DNA of 64,000 nt, taken from assembly GCA_949752735.1 (NCBI GenBank), contig OX457039.1, forward strand, positions 26,249,420-26,313,419, given 5' to 3'. Below the pieces are notes generated by a model that was not told the origin of the DNA, searched no databases, and saw nothing but the letters and a program-made list of their open reading frames with translations. How positions within the stretch are numbered: the first letter of the stretch is position 1; the number at the start of each line of letters is the position of its first letter. The stretch comes from Lumbricus terrestris (lineage: Eukaryota > Annelida > Clitellata > Crassiclitellata > Lumbricidae). The position numbers and the translations under genes are program-made. This document shows, piece after piece, positions 47,795 through 59,994 of the stretch.

Positions 47795-50700
47795 CAGTGA
47801 GTAGATAGAGCAGTTTTATGCTGAGTTGCTGACCACAGATGACCTGTACCTAAGCAGTTCAACTTAAACTAAATCAGACACTTCTTCTGAGTCAAACGTC
47901 AACCTACCTTCAAGCAGCTCAACTTGTTGGTGGATGAGTAGCTGAGCAACTTCAGACAGGTACTCAAGGCCTGGTGGAACACCTGGAATTGCAGCAGGAC
48001 GTGGCATGCACTGAACTTGGGTTGGAGGCTGATGAAAACCAGGCTGGCCTATAATTACAAAGAAGCATATTATATTACATGTTACACAAGCAACAATTTC
48101 ATTATCAGTGCGTAGAAAGATGAGGATTCGCAACGCTTGGAAGCAGTGCTGCATTTGAATTCAGTTAGAGGTTGACAGTCGAAGTAAGAGCAGCATTTCA
48201 TAAGACATTGGTTTGCTTTTGAATCTATTGTGTAGCACAATATCAGCATCATCAGTGACCTGGATAATACGTTCAGTCAGGAGTAGTTGACTCCATCTGA
48301 GTAAAAAGTAAAGACAATAGGAAGATGGACTGAGTTTAAGATCCTTTGACTGATGTGTATTGTGTAGCTGCCTGGCGAAGACAATTCTATTCAATTATGG
48401 TTTTGTGTTATCACGTTGGAATTACTGCATGTCTGATGATTGGTCTTGAATAGATGCTGTATAAATGGGTGTTTACAATTACAATTATAGCTAGCTCATG
48501 CTATAAGCAGGTCCCTTGTTACCAGTATATATGAACTGAATTGAGAATCCATGCTATATTAAAATCTGAATACATGATCATTTCGAAAGTTTCTTGTGTA
48601 AAAAACAACTCAGAGTATTACAACAGGTCAGTATTTCAACTAAACGAATTTGGCAAAATGCTCTAAAGCATCATAATCTGGGAGTAAGAACCATACATCA
48701 GGCATCTGCATTCTGGGTCTATAATCCATTGGACATGCATAAGCTACTCCAGGAATAGCACATACACAAAAAGTAACTATTCCTGGAGTAGCTCATAGCC
48801 ATTGTCAGTGTGAATGGAGCCGGCACAGTGACTGGAATAGTTACTCTGGGCATAAACTGCGCCAGACAATGTTGTGAATCAGTATGAATATTATAACTAA
48901 TAGACACTAGACAGTAATGGATTTAGCAATGTCTTTGGAAAACCTACAAACATTTCTAAAATGCACCGATGAGCTCATGAACAAAACTCATTATATGACA
49001 GTCCAATTACAAGAAATACCCAGAGCATGGTACTCTGATGCGGCATGCCAACTGCATCTCCTCAAATTTTAACATTTTGCAGTGATGAAATGAAAATCAA
49101 TATAAACTCTGTGAACGAGATGCTGTAAGTACAGAACCCTTTGAACACTTTTGATGTCTACACTCTACACCAGGGGTTCTCAAACTTTATTTTTATTGTA
49201 CCCCTAAGTAAAAAATCGAATGATTGCGTACCCCCAACAAAGTCAGATCAGAAACAAAATGCCATTGCGAAGTTCCCTAGCTTGCAGTGACAACTAAAAG
49301 TCCTGTTAATCATTGGTAACATCATGTAGCCTATTAGTGTTGTAGCCTATTATATGGATAGAAAAATTTAAAATGTATGTTTAATCATGTAATCATATAA
49401 AAAAAGAGAAAATTTATTAATTACCCCTGTAACAAAGAACTATCCTATAGCGTTATAGTGCCATGGGCTTGTTTTGACTACCACAGATTCTGGTTTACTA
49501 TTTGTCAATTTCAAATGCAAATTTAGGCCATATTTGCCTTTGACGGCAATATTAATGGTTTAAAAGCCCAGTTTCACACAGAATTATGACAAGCTAAAAG
49601 GAATCACAAATTTTAAAGCTCCACCAGAAATTAGCAGGTCTACTTAGGCCAATTCAGCTCTCCAACATTGAGCTCTATAGGCTATAAGCTGATAATTTCT
49701 GGCTTTGATTCTTTCAAACATTTATACACTATTTGTTTCAAAATTAGAACAATGTGCCTAAACATAAATATGTTGTATGCATTATATAGCATGCGATTCA
49801 AGTAATATTGTGTGAAATGAATGGCGATGTTGTTATATCTTGCAACGTTAAAAATCACTGCTAATCAAAGAAAGATGGACACAAAGTCCATAAACTCAAA
49901 GAAAATTCATATTTTTGGAATTTTTCGCATACCCCTTACCAGCACCTGGCGTACCCCCAGGGGTACACGTACCACAGTTTGAGAACCCCTGCTCTACACC
50001 ATCGCCGAAAACAAAGAATAACAACAATCGTAATGTTGCTCATAACCGGCAAACCTCAAACTCAGAGCAACCTTACTCCCAGCGTAACATGCTAACCTGA
50101 TCCATGCATACAAAATTAACGCACTTTTCTGGCATGGATCAGATTTATGGCCCCCTGTTGCTCTAAGTATTTTCTCTTCCACCACACTCTGTGGTTAAAT
50201 CAATCTGAATGTTTATAACATTTGGCAACTTCATATGATCGACTCAAAATCGATTTAAACTAAAACAGTTTGATTGCACAACATATGCCTACCTCCTGCT
50301 ACAAGTTGAGGGTTGTTGTACCCTTGTACAGGCATAGGTTGAGAATATTGAGGTTGAGGACTGTTGTAGCACTGGGCAGGCATAGCCTGATCTGAATGAT
50401 AAAATAAAAACAGAACATATTGTTTACACATCTAATCTAATCTAATAAAGCATTTGTAAAGCACTTCTCACAGCAGAGCTATTCAGAAGCGCTCTCAGCA
50501 TAACAGGTCCATGAAAAAAGAAGAGTCTTCAAGCAGCGAAAGGATTCAGATGAATTTCCTACCAGAATCCTGCCACGAATTCCAGAGGGAAGGTAATTCC
50601 GCATTACAGGACCAACAATGGCAAAAGTCTGATGCTGGGTTAATGAGGTTCGTGATCTAGGTACAAATAGATCAAAGCAGTCAGCAGAACGAAGAGGGCA

Positions 50701-53700
50701 TGAAAATCTTGCAGAAAGAGGCTTATACATTAAATGCGCAGATGTATTTAGGCCCTAAACCCTGCAGGGACTTAGTAACTAGGAGCAAGTATAAGTGAGG
50801 GATTTGTAGGTTAAACAGGTCAATTTATATTTATCGGTAACGCTTCAGGAAGATAATGCAGCTGATGGAGTAAGAATGAAGAACTGGTTCATGGAGGGAG
50901 GTGCAGTATTATGCAAGCTAAAGAGATTTGCATTCTTTACAGCCTATAGAGCTCAAAGTCTAAAATACCCACAAAAACAGAATAACCATAATGGAGGCGA
51001 GAGAGAGTCTGCGACATATCTTTAGTCAGAGCCGCCCTAATGTGGCGTACAGCCTTGATGCGAAAAAAAACCAAGATCTACAAAGGTATGTTCCATGCGG
51101 CCGGAATGTGAGCAAAAAGCATGTTATCCAGGGCAACTCTAAGTGTTTTAACAGTAGCTATATACTGGCACCCCCAGTGAACCAAGCCGTTTGAGTGACA
51201 CATTCAAAATTGCCTCAGACTTGTCTGGGAATAAAGCCAAACCACTTAAACCAGGCATATGTAGATGAAAGACACTTTTCAAGTTTAAGTTTACCAGACA
51301 GAGCAGTAAGGAGCTGAGTATTATTTGCATTCTGCTGTAATTATTGGACTCCAAAGTGATTAGCCTTACGCCTGATTGGGGATTAAAAACTTTTAATGAT
51401 AATGATATAACAATAATAATTTAATAATAATAATATTAATAAAAGCACTCATTCTCAAACTGTGACATTCCTCACATACTGGCAATTACATGATATTTAA
51501 AGGTATGCAGCAACCTCATGGATAGTTTGCTGGATTGTCAAAATTGTCTGGTCCGGAGCCAAATAGAGGCGCTAACAGTTCATGTCCATGGCTACTTCAG
51601 GGTTAGCCAAAGGAATTGCTCTCATTTGTCTTCTTATTTACATTTTACTTGAAGAGACAAAATCTTTAACACTTTCTTGTTTAGTATATCATAGCATATG
51701 TTTATGTTTATATGTACTATATGATTGTGTGGATAGGTAACACAAGTTGAGGCATATGTAATATTATATAAACCATTGAATATGCGTAACAAGACCTAGA
51801 AAGGTCAGTGTCTATAAGCCACAGTTTCACTTGACTCCATTTTACAAGAGCCACAGTTTAGTCAAAGCTAATACGATTTTTACTTTAGTACTGAAGAAAC
51901 TTTTGTAGGCCTACTATGACTATGATTACTGTGTCTATGCTCTGCTGTAAACGACATTCGCTGATGCTGTTACAATAAAGGTGTCAACGCAAAACAATTG
52001 GCAAATTAAGAAACAATGCAGGACTCACAAGACTGAAAAGAATTTGAAATTCTGTGCAGTCTTAATTGAAAAAGAAAACAAAGTCAAATGAAAAACTCAA
52101 TATACAACTCACTCAGCTAAACATAGACGTTAAGGTCAGCCAGGATGGCAAGGCTGCATTTAACTTTGCTGAAATAGTTTTGAATTTATAACTGTTTAAA
52201 AAATGCTTTTTGGGAAATCAGTTGAAAGACCTCCTAATCCTAAGGAATTGCTTAGTTCAATATTTAAATTTTTTAAATTAAACTCATTTAGAGTTGCACA
52301 CAGCACTGTTAACTCACATTGTAGGCCTACTAGCTGAAATGAGAAGCATGCCATTCGCATATTATTTTAAAACAGATTCTGAAGGTAGCATAAAAAATTC
52401 ACAGCATAACACCACTAACACTGAAGAAAATAATAGAATAAGTCTTTATAGAAATCCTGCCAATACATATTTTGTCACTCATACAAGTAATGACAATTCA
52501 TCAGAATGTTCTATCCAAAATAATGCCGGAGTGTCAGAAATTCTGTTTATGGGTTGAAAATATGCTCATTTTAAAACCCAGTTTGCCCCTTCAGGTGATT
52601 TGCTTCTGATTGGGTCCTTCCACCATAGCTGCACTATAAAACATGCATTATTTTTTAATATCTAAGGTTTAAAAAGTGACTACACTAATGGTTTGTAGGA
52701 TTCATTTTATATGCTGTCATTTTTGTGTTATATTTCACAGTCCATTGCTATCGTAGACTATAGTATTATGTAACTTTGACATATGATACCCATAGCTGAA
52801 TGTCAAACACATTTGTTACAAATGTGCTGTTAGCAGAATATATGCAGTTCAATAAATTGCGATCTCTCAGACAAATGCCTATTTACTCTCAGATATCTCA
52901 TTTGCAGTCTAGATCAATAAAAGGAAAACTGGCAAAAACAGATCCATGCATCATGATATAGTGGCGCTGTGGTCACTATAGCTTGGATCGATATGGACAT
53001 ATGGTTAGAAATAGGAAACCTTTGGGAAGTGCACAGCAATCACTGGTGTCTGTTTTGCCTCTAAAGACTTTGTCTTTCTATTCAGAATTCATTTCCACAT
53101 TTAAAATATTTCTTCATAAGCAGAAATTCAGAACATCGACAAAGAATAAGGCTAGAAAGTGGAAGTAAAATTTAGAAAAGCAATGATTCTTGAAATAGAT
53201 GTGAATGAGTGATTCTCAAGTTGTCATTTGTGGAACAAAAGATTCTAAACATCGCGAAACAGTGAATTGTTATCATCAATCAATCACTTATAGCCATCAC
53301 ATGCCAGTATATGCAACAACCAATCGAACTTTGATTTAGAAATTACTCAATTCTTCAGTCCTTAGTCGTGACTGGACTGGGAGCACTCCTGAGTAGACTT
53401 CTCGAAAGAGCGCTATATAAGTCCCTTGAATGAATGAGCAAATGAATGAATGAATGAGTGTCATACCAAAAGTTAAATAAATTGAACTGCAGAAAAATGA
53501 TGCACTAATACTTTGTCAAATCTGTTGAATCAGCCAAGTCAAAAGAATGAAATTATGCAGTGCACAGAACAGCACCTTCAAACAGATGTTTCATTTAAGA
53601 GTTACATATCCAAAAGAGCATAATGAATATTCCAAGCAGACAGCTGTAGCAGTGGCGTAGCTACCATGTGTGCAATGTGTGCAAAGCACACGGGACCACA

Positions 53701-53909
53701 ACCTCTAGGGGCCACACAGATTGTTGCATTTTGTGACATGTATTTTTTGTGAACACACACTTGTATTAGGCTACTTTATTACTTTAGGCCTACTAATTCC
53801 TGTCAATCGCCATGCTGTTGGTAGGCAAAACTATATTTAGTCTGAACTCCTTTTAAATTGTTTTCGTATCGAGTCAAGACTGTCAAATTGCAAAATGACA
53901 TTTTATAGT

Positions 53910-53956
<47 letters not shown>

Positions 53957-56791
53957 TGTCTACGGTCTATCTGTCACATTCGTGTATATATATATCTGTC
54001 ACATTCGTATATTGTAATTAAACGGTGCGGTGCAGAAACCTCATGCGTCTCACACTCTCACAGTCATGCTCGTGTATTATTCCGGTCCTTTGCTGGATTT
54101 GATAATGGTAGTGACCTTAAGCTGACATCTCCCTCAACCAATATGAGAATCGCCGAAAGTTTGTACTCAGAACTTTTGAGGTGAGTACATGGGCGCCGAC
54201 TCTGCGAGGCTCGTGAGTGCTGAGCACCACCAGAAATTGGCCATGCGAGGCCCGCCTATGCATGGGCACCACCAGAAATCAGCCAACAAGATATGCTTTT
54301 TGTGATATTATTTCTCTGTTGGCATTGCTTATCTATAAAAATCATTGCGTCTTATACATATTTTCTTTTATCTCAGTTAGTCTACCTTACTATTACTCCA
54401 GTTTTACCCCGTCCGGTAGTCTGAACTCCATATGAATACGTTGAAAGCCTCGAAATCCTGCTCATTCGATCCGCTTCAGTAATTTTTTATTACGGACGGA
54501 CGAAGGCGACGATTTGAATGACTGTTTCTTTGTTGTACATGCTACGCTATATAGACCTAATGATCCTCACTGCGCGAGATTCACCTCCCAGCATAACAAA
54601 AGATGGATTTTTTCAGCGTTAATTAACCAAATCAGACTTGACTAAATTGTCTGTGAAAACTAATCGAAAAACTGTCTTCCACAACGTTAATATTAGCTCA
54701 CTAAATAGTGGTTAATGTAGACAGAATTGTTTTATTTCTTGGGCAAAATTTGAGTCTGTTGATTGTTGACCTAAAATTATTAGGGGAGAGTGCTCCAAGA
54801 TGCACATGCTAACGAAGAGCATGCTTTTCATCTGTGTGGAACTGTGGATTCCAAGAGAAGTACATGCATGTTGACCAAAAGAGTGATCACAATTTTTCAA
54901 GCAATTGGGATTTGGGAAGAACATTTATTGAAGTCTTAAATCGTATCTTTAAACAATAAAATAATGGGAAATTTTGACGAGATAGCAGCTTAAAATGTCA
55001 CTATTTCATGTTGTGTGGAAAAATTTTTAAACAGCGGCAGGGATGCCATTCAAGTCTTAAACAGCAACATTGTCGAAAAATGACAGCCTAAGATGCTACC
55101 ATCGCAGTGTGGCAAGAAAAAAAATTCGAAAATGACTATAGGAGCACATCCCCTCCTCAAACCCCTTCGGCCCTTCCCTGCTCGGCGATCGTCCTTTGAC
55201 CGCGACTTCGTACCATAAAACTATGAACAAGTCTCCGCCTATGAACAGAGGTAATTTCAATAACTCTCCTATCAAAAAAAGGCTCAATTTTTTCCCCACG
55301 CGCGGCTTTATTTGACATTCATTTGGGCACTCACACTCTTCGGGTCAACTCGGCGCCTATGGGTGAGTACACGCTGCCGCCGAAAAAGTTGACTTTTTGG
55401 GTCAACCAATTCTGATGACCTTTTTTTAGTCATCAAAATTTTTGACGACCTTTTTTAGTCATCGAAGTCTTTGGCCGTGATATTTCGCATGGAAAACCTT
55501 TTAAACAGCCTCAAACGCTCTACTTTCATTTAAAAAAAAATTTGCTTTCGCAATTCGCGATTTTTGCCTGCGTGTACCCACTTGATTTTACTGAGGTGGG
55601 TATACGCTGTACACCCGCGTGTGCCCTCGTTTTTTGAGGTGAGTATACGCTCTCATTTTTTCCGGGAGGTGAGTATACGCCGTGTATACCCGCGAATAAC
55701 CTTGAGTACAGCCCTTGTTTGAGGTGGTTCAGCCCTCGCTAGTCTTTCTTAAGATCAGGTAGTTGTCTTCTTTTCACCTTTTCACGACCAAACTCCACGT
55801 GGATCATAGTCTGACCCCAGTTTTTTCTCTGCAATTCTCATCTACCCCAAGATCAAATAGACACCAAATTGAGTGCGTGTGGTTCAGGGTCATACGAAAT
55901 CAGTATGCCTTTGCCCCAATTTTTGCACTTGAAAGGAATATTGCTAAACTTATTTTTAGGTAGGCCTACTGTGAAAAATTGATGATTGTGTCGTTTCCCA
56001 GAATTGATAGATGATTGACATATTTTGCTGAGCAAAATGCTAGAAAAAAGCTTTATAGACCTTCTAATTATAAGTAGATAAGTATACGACATGATAGATT
56101 TTAAATTTCGACTGATAAATCACTGCAGTTACAACACTTTAATTCATCTGTTTCATTCGTGCAGCATTCATGTTTATTCTGTGAGTTGTAGACCTATTAC
56201 ATATGTTAGGTATAATAACAAACGCCATTGATTAGTTTTTGATTATCTTAATTGCGAGAATGCGAAGATATCGGCCCTATAAGGCTAAGCAGGGGCCCAT
56301 GCGGAACCTCTGCACACGGGCCCACAAAAAGCTAGCTACGCCACTGAGCTGTAGCCTACTCACCATGGGCAAACTTAATACAGGCAGAACTATTTGTCAC
56401 CTGTGCAGCTGTAGAGTTTGAATTATCAACTTACAGTGGAGTCTTTAATCAGAACCAAGGTTACCAAATAAAAAATGTCCTTAGTCAGAAATTATTCATA
56501 AAGGAGCACTGAAAGATATCATCATGGATTTATAGAAAGGAGTGCCTTCTAGGTAACAAGACTGCTTAAGTAGGTCTTTTAATTAGGCTTGACTAAAAGG
56601 ACTTTTAAAAGTTTTGATGATTTGTTGTCTGGTAATTATTAAGAGACCACAAATAGCACTGCCCTTTAAGCAGGACTGGGCTACAACCAACCCTGTATTT
56701 TAACAAGCATAGCAACACCTCTAGGTTTGAGTACAGATCTAAGCCACTTACCTTTTGCAAGGAGTTCATGTTGTTCTGGTGGACCATACAT
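38953..56791 (-). CDS. Phospholipid scramblase, 296 aa, ten coding exons
   Basis: Exons: 56791-56752, 50391-50293, 48048-47908, 47313-47236, 45849-45773, 44116-43986, 43537-43417, 41044-40942, 39733-39675, 38994-38953 (stop TAG 38955-38953). Lengths sum to 891 bp and every phase matches; all donors are GT and acceptors AG. Residues 1-70 are a short Pro/Gln/Tyr-rich leader. 'VPPGLEYLSEVAQLLIHQQVELLE' (about 70-93, in part) opens the scramblase beta-barrel. A Cys cluster with 'CCAGCGCCACSDCC' (156-169) matches the palmitoylated cysteine motif; 'TDADNFSVSFPMDL' (255-268) is the Ca2+-binding segment; and 'VKAALLGTVFLIDFMYFE' (272-289) is the C-terminal membrane helix. Family role: Ca2+-linked bidirectional lipid movement and signalling at the plasma membrane. 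Introns carry hAT, mariner, LINE and SINE insertions. Paralogue identity is unresolved, so no symbol is given. Confidence 0.95.
41797..41917 (-). mobile_element. tRNA-derived SINE, partial and diverged
   Basis: Minus-strand fragment with the family core (CTTGAGCAAGACCTTCGCTC, AATTGCTCGA) and B-box region (ATTCAATCC). It lies in an intron of the scramblase gene. Confidence 0.65.
42257..43225 (+). mobile_element. Tc1/mariner-type element with about 190-bp TIRs and dead transposase
   Basis: The ends CACCGTGTCTCAAAAAAAAC and its inverse are flanked by TA (42255-42256, 43226-43227). Inverted similarity extends about 190 bp inward on each side (to about 42450 and from about 43035). The middle encodes the C-terminal part of an IS630/mariner-type transposase in broken frames: 'FQQDGAPAHQARD', 'ERQTPDFISPTL', an in-frame TAG, 'LDLNPVDYSKW', 'VYRSRIANVDELKTLL' and 'RVCVRIFGAHFEHQF' ending at TAA 42915. 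The N-terminal half is missing. Non-autonomous; located in the scramblase intron between 41044 and 43417. Confidence 0.88.
44724..44995 (+). mobile_element. tRNA-derived SINE with (ATTC)n tail
   Basis: Plus-strand copy: A-box-like CAGTGGTGTAGG (about 44731), B-box GGTTCGAATA (about 44777), body with TCACTTCCAATTGCTCA, 3' segment CTTGAAGGGCACTATAATAAG and a CATT tetranucleotide tail (44948-44995). It lies in the scramblase intron between exons 5 and 6. Confidence 0.85.
47735..47792. repeat. (TA)n microsatellite in scramblase intron
   Basis: Uninterrupted TA run 115 bp downstream of the exon at 48048-47908. Confidence 0.95.
48742..48793. other. Perfect 17-bp inverted repeat (intronic hairpin)
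   Basis: AGCTACTCCAGGAATAG (48742-48758) and its exact inverse (48777-48793) are separated by 18 nt. The arms are short for a miRNA precursor and pairing is not extended well beyond them. Confidence 0.7.
49171..49991. mobile_element. hAT-type non-autonomous element, 821 bp
   Basis: Left CAGGGGTTCTCAAAC and right GTTTGAGAACCCCTG are perfect inverted ends. The 8-mer CTCTACAC is duplicated exactly (49163-49170, 49992-49999). GTACCCC motifs repeat near both ends; the interior is AT-rich and non-coding. It lies in scramblase intron 2. Confidence 0.92.
50425..50740 (-). mobile_element. 5'-truncated LINE fragment, ORF2 C-terminus
   Basis: A minus-strand frame carries 'DLFVPRSRTSLTQHQTFA', 'VGPVMRNYLPSGIR' and 'SFRCLKTLLF', the usual ORF2 C-terminal pattern of CR1/RTE-like LINEs. 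The 3' end runs to '...CTTTACAAATGC' and an (ATTAG)n tail near 50430. Dead; in scramblase intron 1. Confidence 0.75.
53360..53460 (+). mobile_element. 3' part of SINE with (AATG)n tail
   Basis: Contains the family 3' segment (GGGAGCACTCCTGAGTAGAC, GAGCGCTATATAAG) followed by TGAATGAATG repeats. Comparable 3' fragments occur at 57047-57110 and 58492-58562. Confidence 0.65.
53909..53955. repeat. (TG)n microsatellite
   Basis: TG dinucleotide run inside the hAT-like element at 53650-56346. Confidence 0.95.
54188..55361. mobile_element. Nested hAT-like element, 1.17 kb
   Basis: Left CATGGGCGCCGA and right TCGGCGCCTATG are near-perfect inverted ends. GGTGAGTA is duplicated on both sides (54180-54187, 55362-55369). 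It contains segments like the 88-bp repeat unit of 16700-17712. It is fully inside the element at 53650-56346. Confidence 0.8.
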
Positions 56792-57046
56792 TTTGAAGTT
56801 GCAAGGCAAGTCTAACTAATCTGAAAATACAATATTATGCACAATATCAATTATGATCTTGCCTAAAATGTACCGTAGGCCTACATAATAAAACTCACAA
56901 GTGATCAATCCATGAGCCAATTCTCTTCATGCTATGTACAATTATTGTACATAAGACTTGCATCCTTTGATTTTGCCATCCCATGATGCAGGCATGTATA
57001 GTGTATAGTCGTTCCATCTGCCATTATCAATTTACTCTGTCCACAT

Positions 57047-57110
57047 GGTCCACTCTGAGTAGGGATCCTGAAGAGGCACCATATAAATTCTAATTGATTG
57101 ATTGACATCA
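57047..57110 (+). mobile_element. Short 3' SINE remnant
   Basis: Segment CACTCTGAGTAGGGATCCTG then GAGGCACCATATAAATTC and ATTG repeats matches the 3' end of the SINE family. Confidence 0.5.
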
Positions 57111-58491
57111 CTGTTTGTAACAGATTCTGGGGCATGAAACACACACAAGGTCAATTCCGAGACCCTCCAGGCCAATCAGGAATGGCTGACAGCTCTCTAA
57201 CTAGTGTTGACATTGCCAGCATAGTCAATATTAATGTTTATTCATATGACTGGTGGATCAATAGGGTCTGTTACCAAGTCTCTCAGAGATCATGTTGTTG
57301 TCCAATGTCACTTTAATCAGCTGCATTACTGACATAGTAGACAGCTGAGTGCATCTTCCTTGTTCTGCATCTTGCTAAAGTATGTTCTCTGAATAGCATA
57401 GTACTAGCATAAAAGATGCTTTATAAATTCTTTTATAGTAATGATACTATACAATTGATGTGAGGTAAGGTCATAGGTTCTCACTGCATGGTCGGAAATG
57501 CTACTGGTGTGTTTTCTCTTGAAGTTGTACTTTTGTAGTTTTTAGCTATGTTTAATTATAGAAGAAGTGCGATCATGTGCGGCTCAATGCCCCAGAACAG
57601 ACATAGCTCAACTACCCAAAGGTCAGTGTCTTCTCTCCCTTGTCTAATTAGTCAAACCTTTAATAAGGTTGACATCAGACTTCTCCTCTGATGCTTCACC
57701 GTTTAAGGGACTAATCAGACATCAGCACTTGCTATTGGTGCAATGGTGCAGAGTCAGAAGTGATGTTCACAACCATGTGCCATGTGCCTGTGAAGGCAAA
57801 TTAAAGCATTGGTCGTGTAATCTAACACTCAACAAACATCACTACATGATGATGATGTGACAAGGCTCATGATGACCAGCTCTGTATAAAACCTGAGACA
57901 ACTGTTCAGAGTCTGTCACTCAATCTCTTTCACAAAGGATGCAACTCATGACAGCACAAAGCTTGAAACTAAAAGTTACATTTGACTACAGTGACGTTGC
58001 CTTCACTGGTTTACCACAGCGCACACAATGTTCTGCATGTATCTTTTCTGTTACAGAGCACATTAAGACCCTCTTCATAGCAATGATAGCATAGCATTAA
58101 GACCCTCTTCATAGCATAACCCTTCTCTTCAAGTCTTCCATTTGAATCATAAGCAAATCCTACCACACGAAACTTGTGCTTCAAGATCAGTTTCAGTGGC
58201 TCACAATTCATTGGCATGTGAAATTAAAATTTCCAATCATGTATGAAAGTGTCATTGTCTGCACTAGTCTGGCGCTGCATGCAGGGTCCTGCTCCCATGT
58301 ACCTGCAGGAACTCTGCTGTCCCACCTCTGGTGTCCAGCGGCGATCTGACCTCCGATCAGCTGATCAAGCCGAACTCTTGACCCTTGTTTTCGAACTGCC
58401 ATAATGCAGTGTCGCTCCTTCTCAGTGGCTGGCCCAAGAACTCACACCACTGTATTTCATTCTCACTTAAAAACTGCCTTATTTAGTTGTT

Positions 58492-58562
58492 GTTGGACTG
58501 GGAGCGCTTCTGAGTAGATTACCATGAAGGTGCGCTATATAAAAGTCAATAATAATAATAAC
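58492..58562 (+). mobile_element. Short 3' SINE remnant with (AAT)n tail
   Basis: GGACTGGGAGCGCTTCTGAG, GAAGGTGCGCTATATAAAAG and an AATAATAATAAT tail: the family 3' end again. Between 57111 and 59427 I see no other supported feature. Confidence 0.6.
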
Positions 58563-59117
58563 AAACCATGACAACTTGCAGACTGCATCAATCCGCTTTT
58601 CAACTGTGGCTGCAATCAACAAAGTAGATTGATGTCTTTCTACCAACGACTTGGAAAATTGGTGATATGATAGCTAAGTTGTTACAGCCAAAAGCTGTTT
58701 TGGCAAAAAAGCAGGGCAAGAGTTAGATTACATGACCAATGCTTTAATTTGCCTTCACAGTGTTGTTCAGCCACAGAGTAAATCTTTTTGGAGACCAGTT
58801 ACAGCAGCAGGCTACACCAACATTATCCAATTTCACATTTTATGCCACCCATGGTCCTGACTTACAATCTTCACAAAGTGTTCCACGTTAATTTGCAGTG
58901 GTTCTAACACAGACCCAGTGTCTCCTGAGCCATATAAAACCTTGTTATGCTATGTTATGTCCCTCTGTACTTAATCTGTGCATTGAGACCATTCTGCTGT
59001 GTTTCAATACATATTAATGAACCTGTAATTCTTTTAGAAATGTAACATCATTTAGACTGCTTGTTTGTCACTTGTTTGTCAGTTAGGCCTACTTCAAAGA
59101 TACTTCTGCTGCTGATA

Positions 59118-59118
<1 letters not shown>

Positions 59119-59207
<89 letters not shown>
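59119..59207. repeat. (AATC)n followed by (GAT)n microsatellites
   Basis: About 11 AATC units (59119-59164) joined directly to about 14 GAT units (59165-59207). Confidence 0.95.
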
Positions 59208-59429
59208 GTGATCATGACGACTACGACGATGACGATGCTTTAGTTTTAGGCCTAGGCCTAATTGCAATATACGATAACAAAATGATGACGTCTGCTATTA
59301 TAAAATTTATAAGTAGGCCGTTTACATCAAAATCTGTCGGAGTATAACAACATGGCTAATGTTGTTGGCCTCTTGCAAACAAGCAACAATCAACGTCGAA
59401 TAAAATCGCTGCAATAATCATTTACATAC

Positions 59430-59500
59430 CAATAAAACTATCTTCGTTTCGATGCCTTATTTTCGTCCAGCACAGACCGAAGAAATCCTATGGTCTGGAC
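59430..59500 (-). other. Candidate 5'UTR exon of the scramblase gene
   Basis: On the minus strand a good donor (ATTG|GTATGT, GT at 59429-59428) lies upstream of the scramblase start exon. That exon is itself preceded by a pyrimidine-rich acceptor TATTTTCAG near 56823, suggesting a 5'UTR intron of about 2.6 kb. The 5' boundary and promoter are not determined; the 59500 limit is arbitrary. Confidence 0.4.
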
Positions 59501-59994
59501 AATCGCCGCCACCACTGACACGCTTCTGATTTAATGTTTTAATACTGTCAATATGAAACCGCGAGCTCCATTCGCACATAAAAATAATTTATTATGCAAA
59601 TACCAGTTACACCAGAGTCGTGTGCCTCTGGGCAAACCCCGCATCAGCATCAGCAGCGTCACCATCAACCACCATAACATATACTTAGCATATCCATTAG
59701 CCAGGCAGCCTTATGGCGCGTAGTCCGCTGCTGGCTGCTGCAACCACAGAATCAAGTCCAATAAATTCCAATGCATACAAGTCCGATATCAACAACAAGC
59801 CCAACGAGAGTGCAATCCACTGCTGGTCGGTGCATGGTTCGGGTGTGCCTCGGAGCACACTCTGTCAACGTCGACTTGGCATAAGAGCTGCAGGCAACGT
59901 GAGCCAATAAGCTATTATAATTATGCAGTGTTGTGGAACTTAGACCTGCAGAGTTTGTCTAGACTCCAAGTGAATATAAGTATTTGAAGTCAAA

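Larger units (their letters stand above)
53650..56346. mobile_element. hAT-like element, 2.7 kb, carrying a second hAT insertion
   Basis: Left CAGTGGCGTAGCTA and right TAGCTACGCCACTG are perfect inverted ends, with exact target duplication AGCTGTAG (53642-53649, 56347-56354). Subterminal GGGCCC/GCACAC motifs are shared at both ends. No intact transposase seen. It lies in scramblase intron 1, with its right end about 400 bp from the start exon. Confidence 0.85.

Noticed and set aside
53041..53168. Plus-strand 'LPLKTLSFYSEFISTFKIFLHKQ' segment as a LINE ORF2 C-terminus
   Set aside because: Only a vague match to the CR1-type tail pattern; insufficient to call.
59713..59910. 65-codon plus-strand frame upstream of the scramblase gene, possible divergent gene start
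   Set aside because: No domain, no clear donor or continuation; likely chance.
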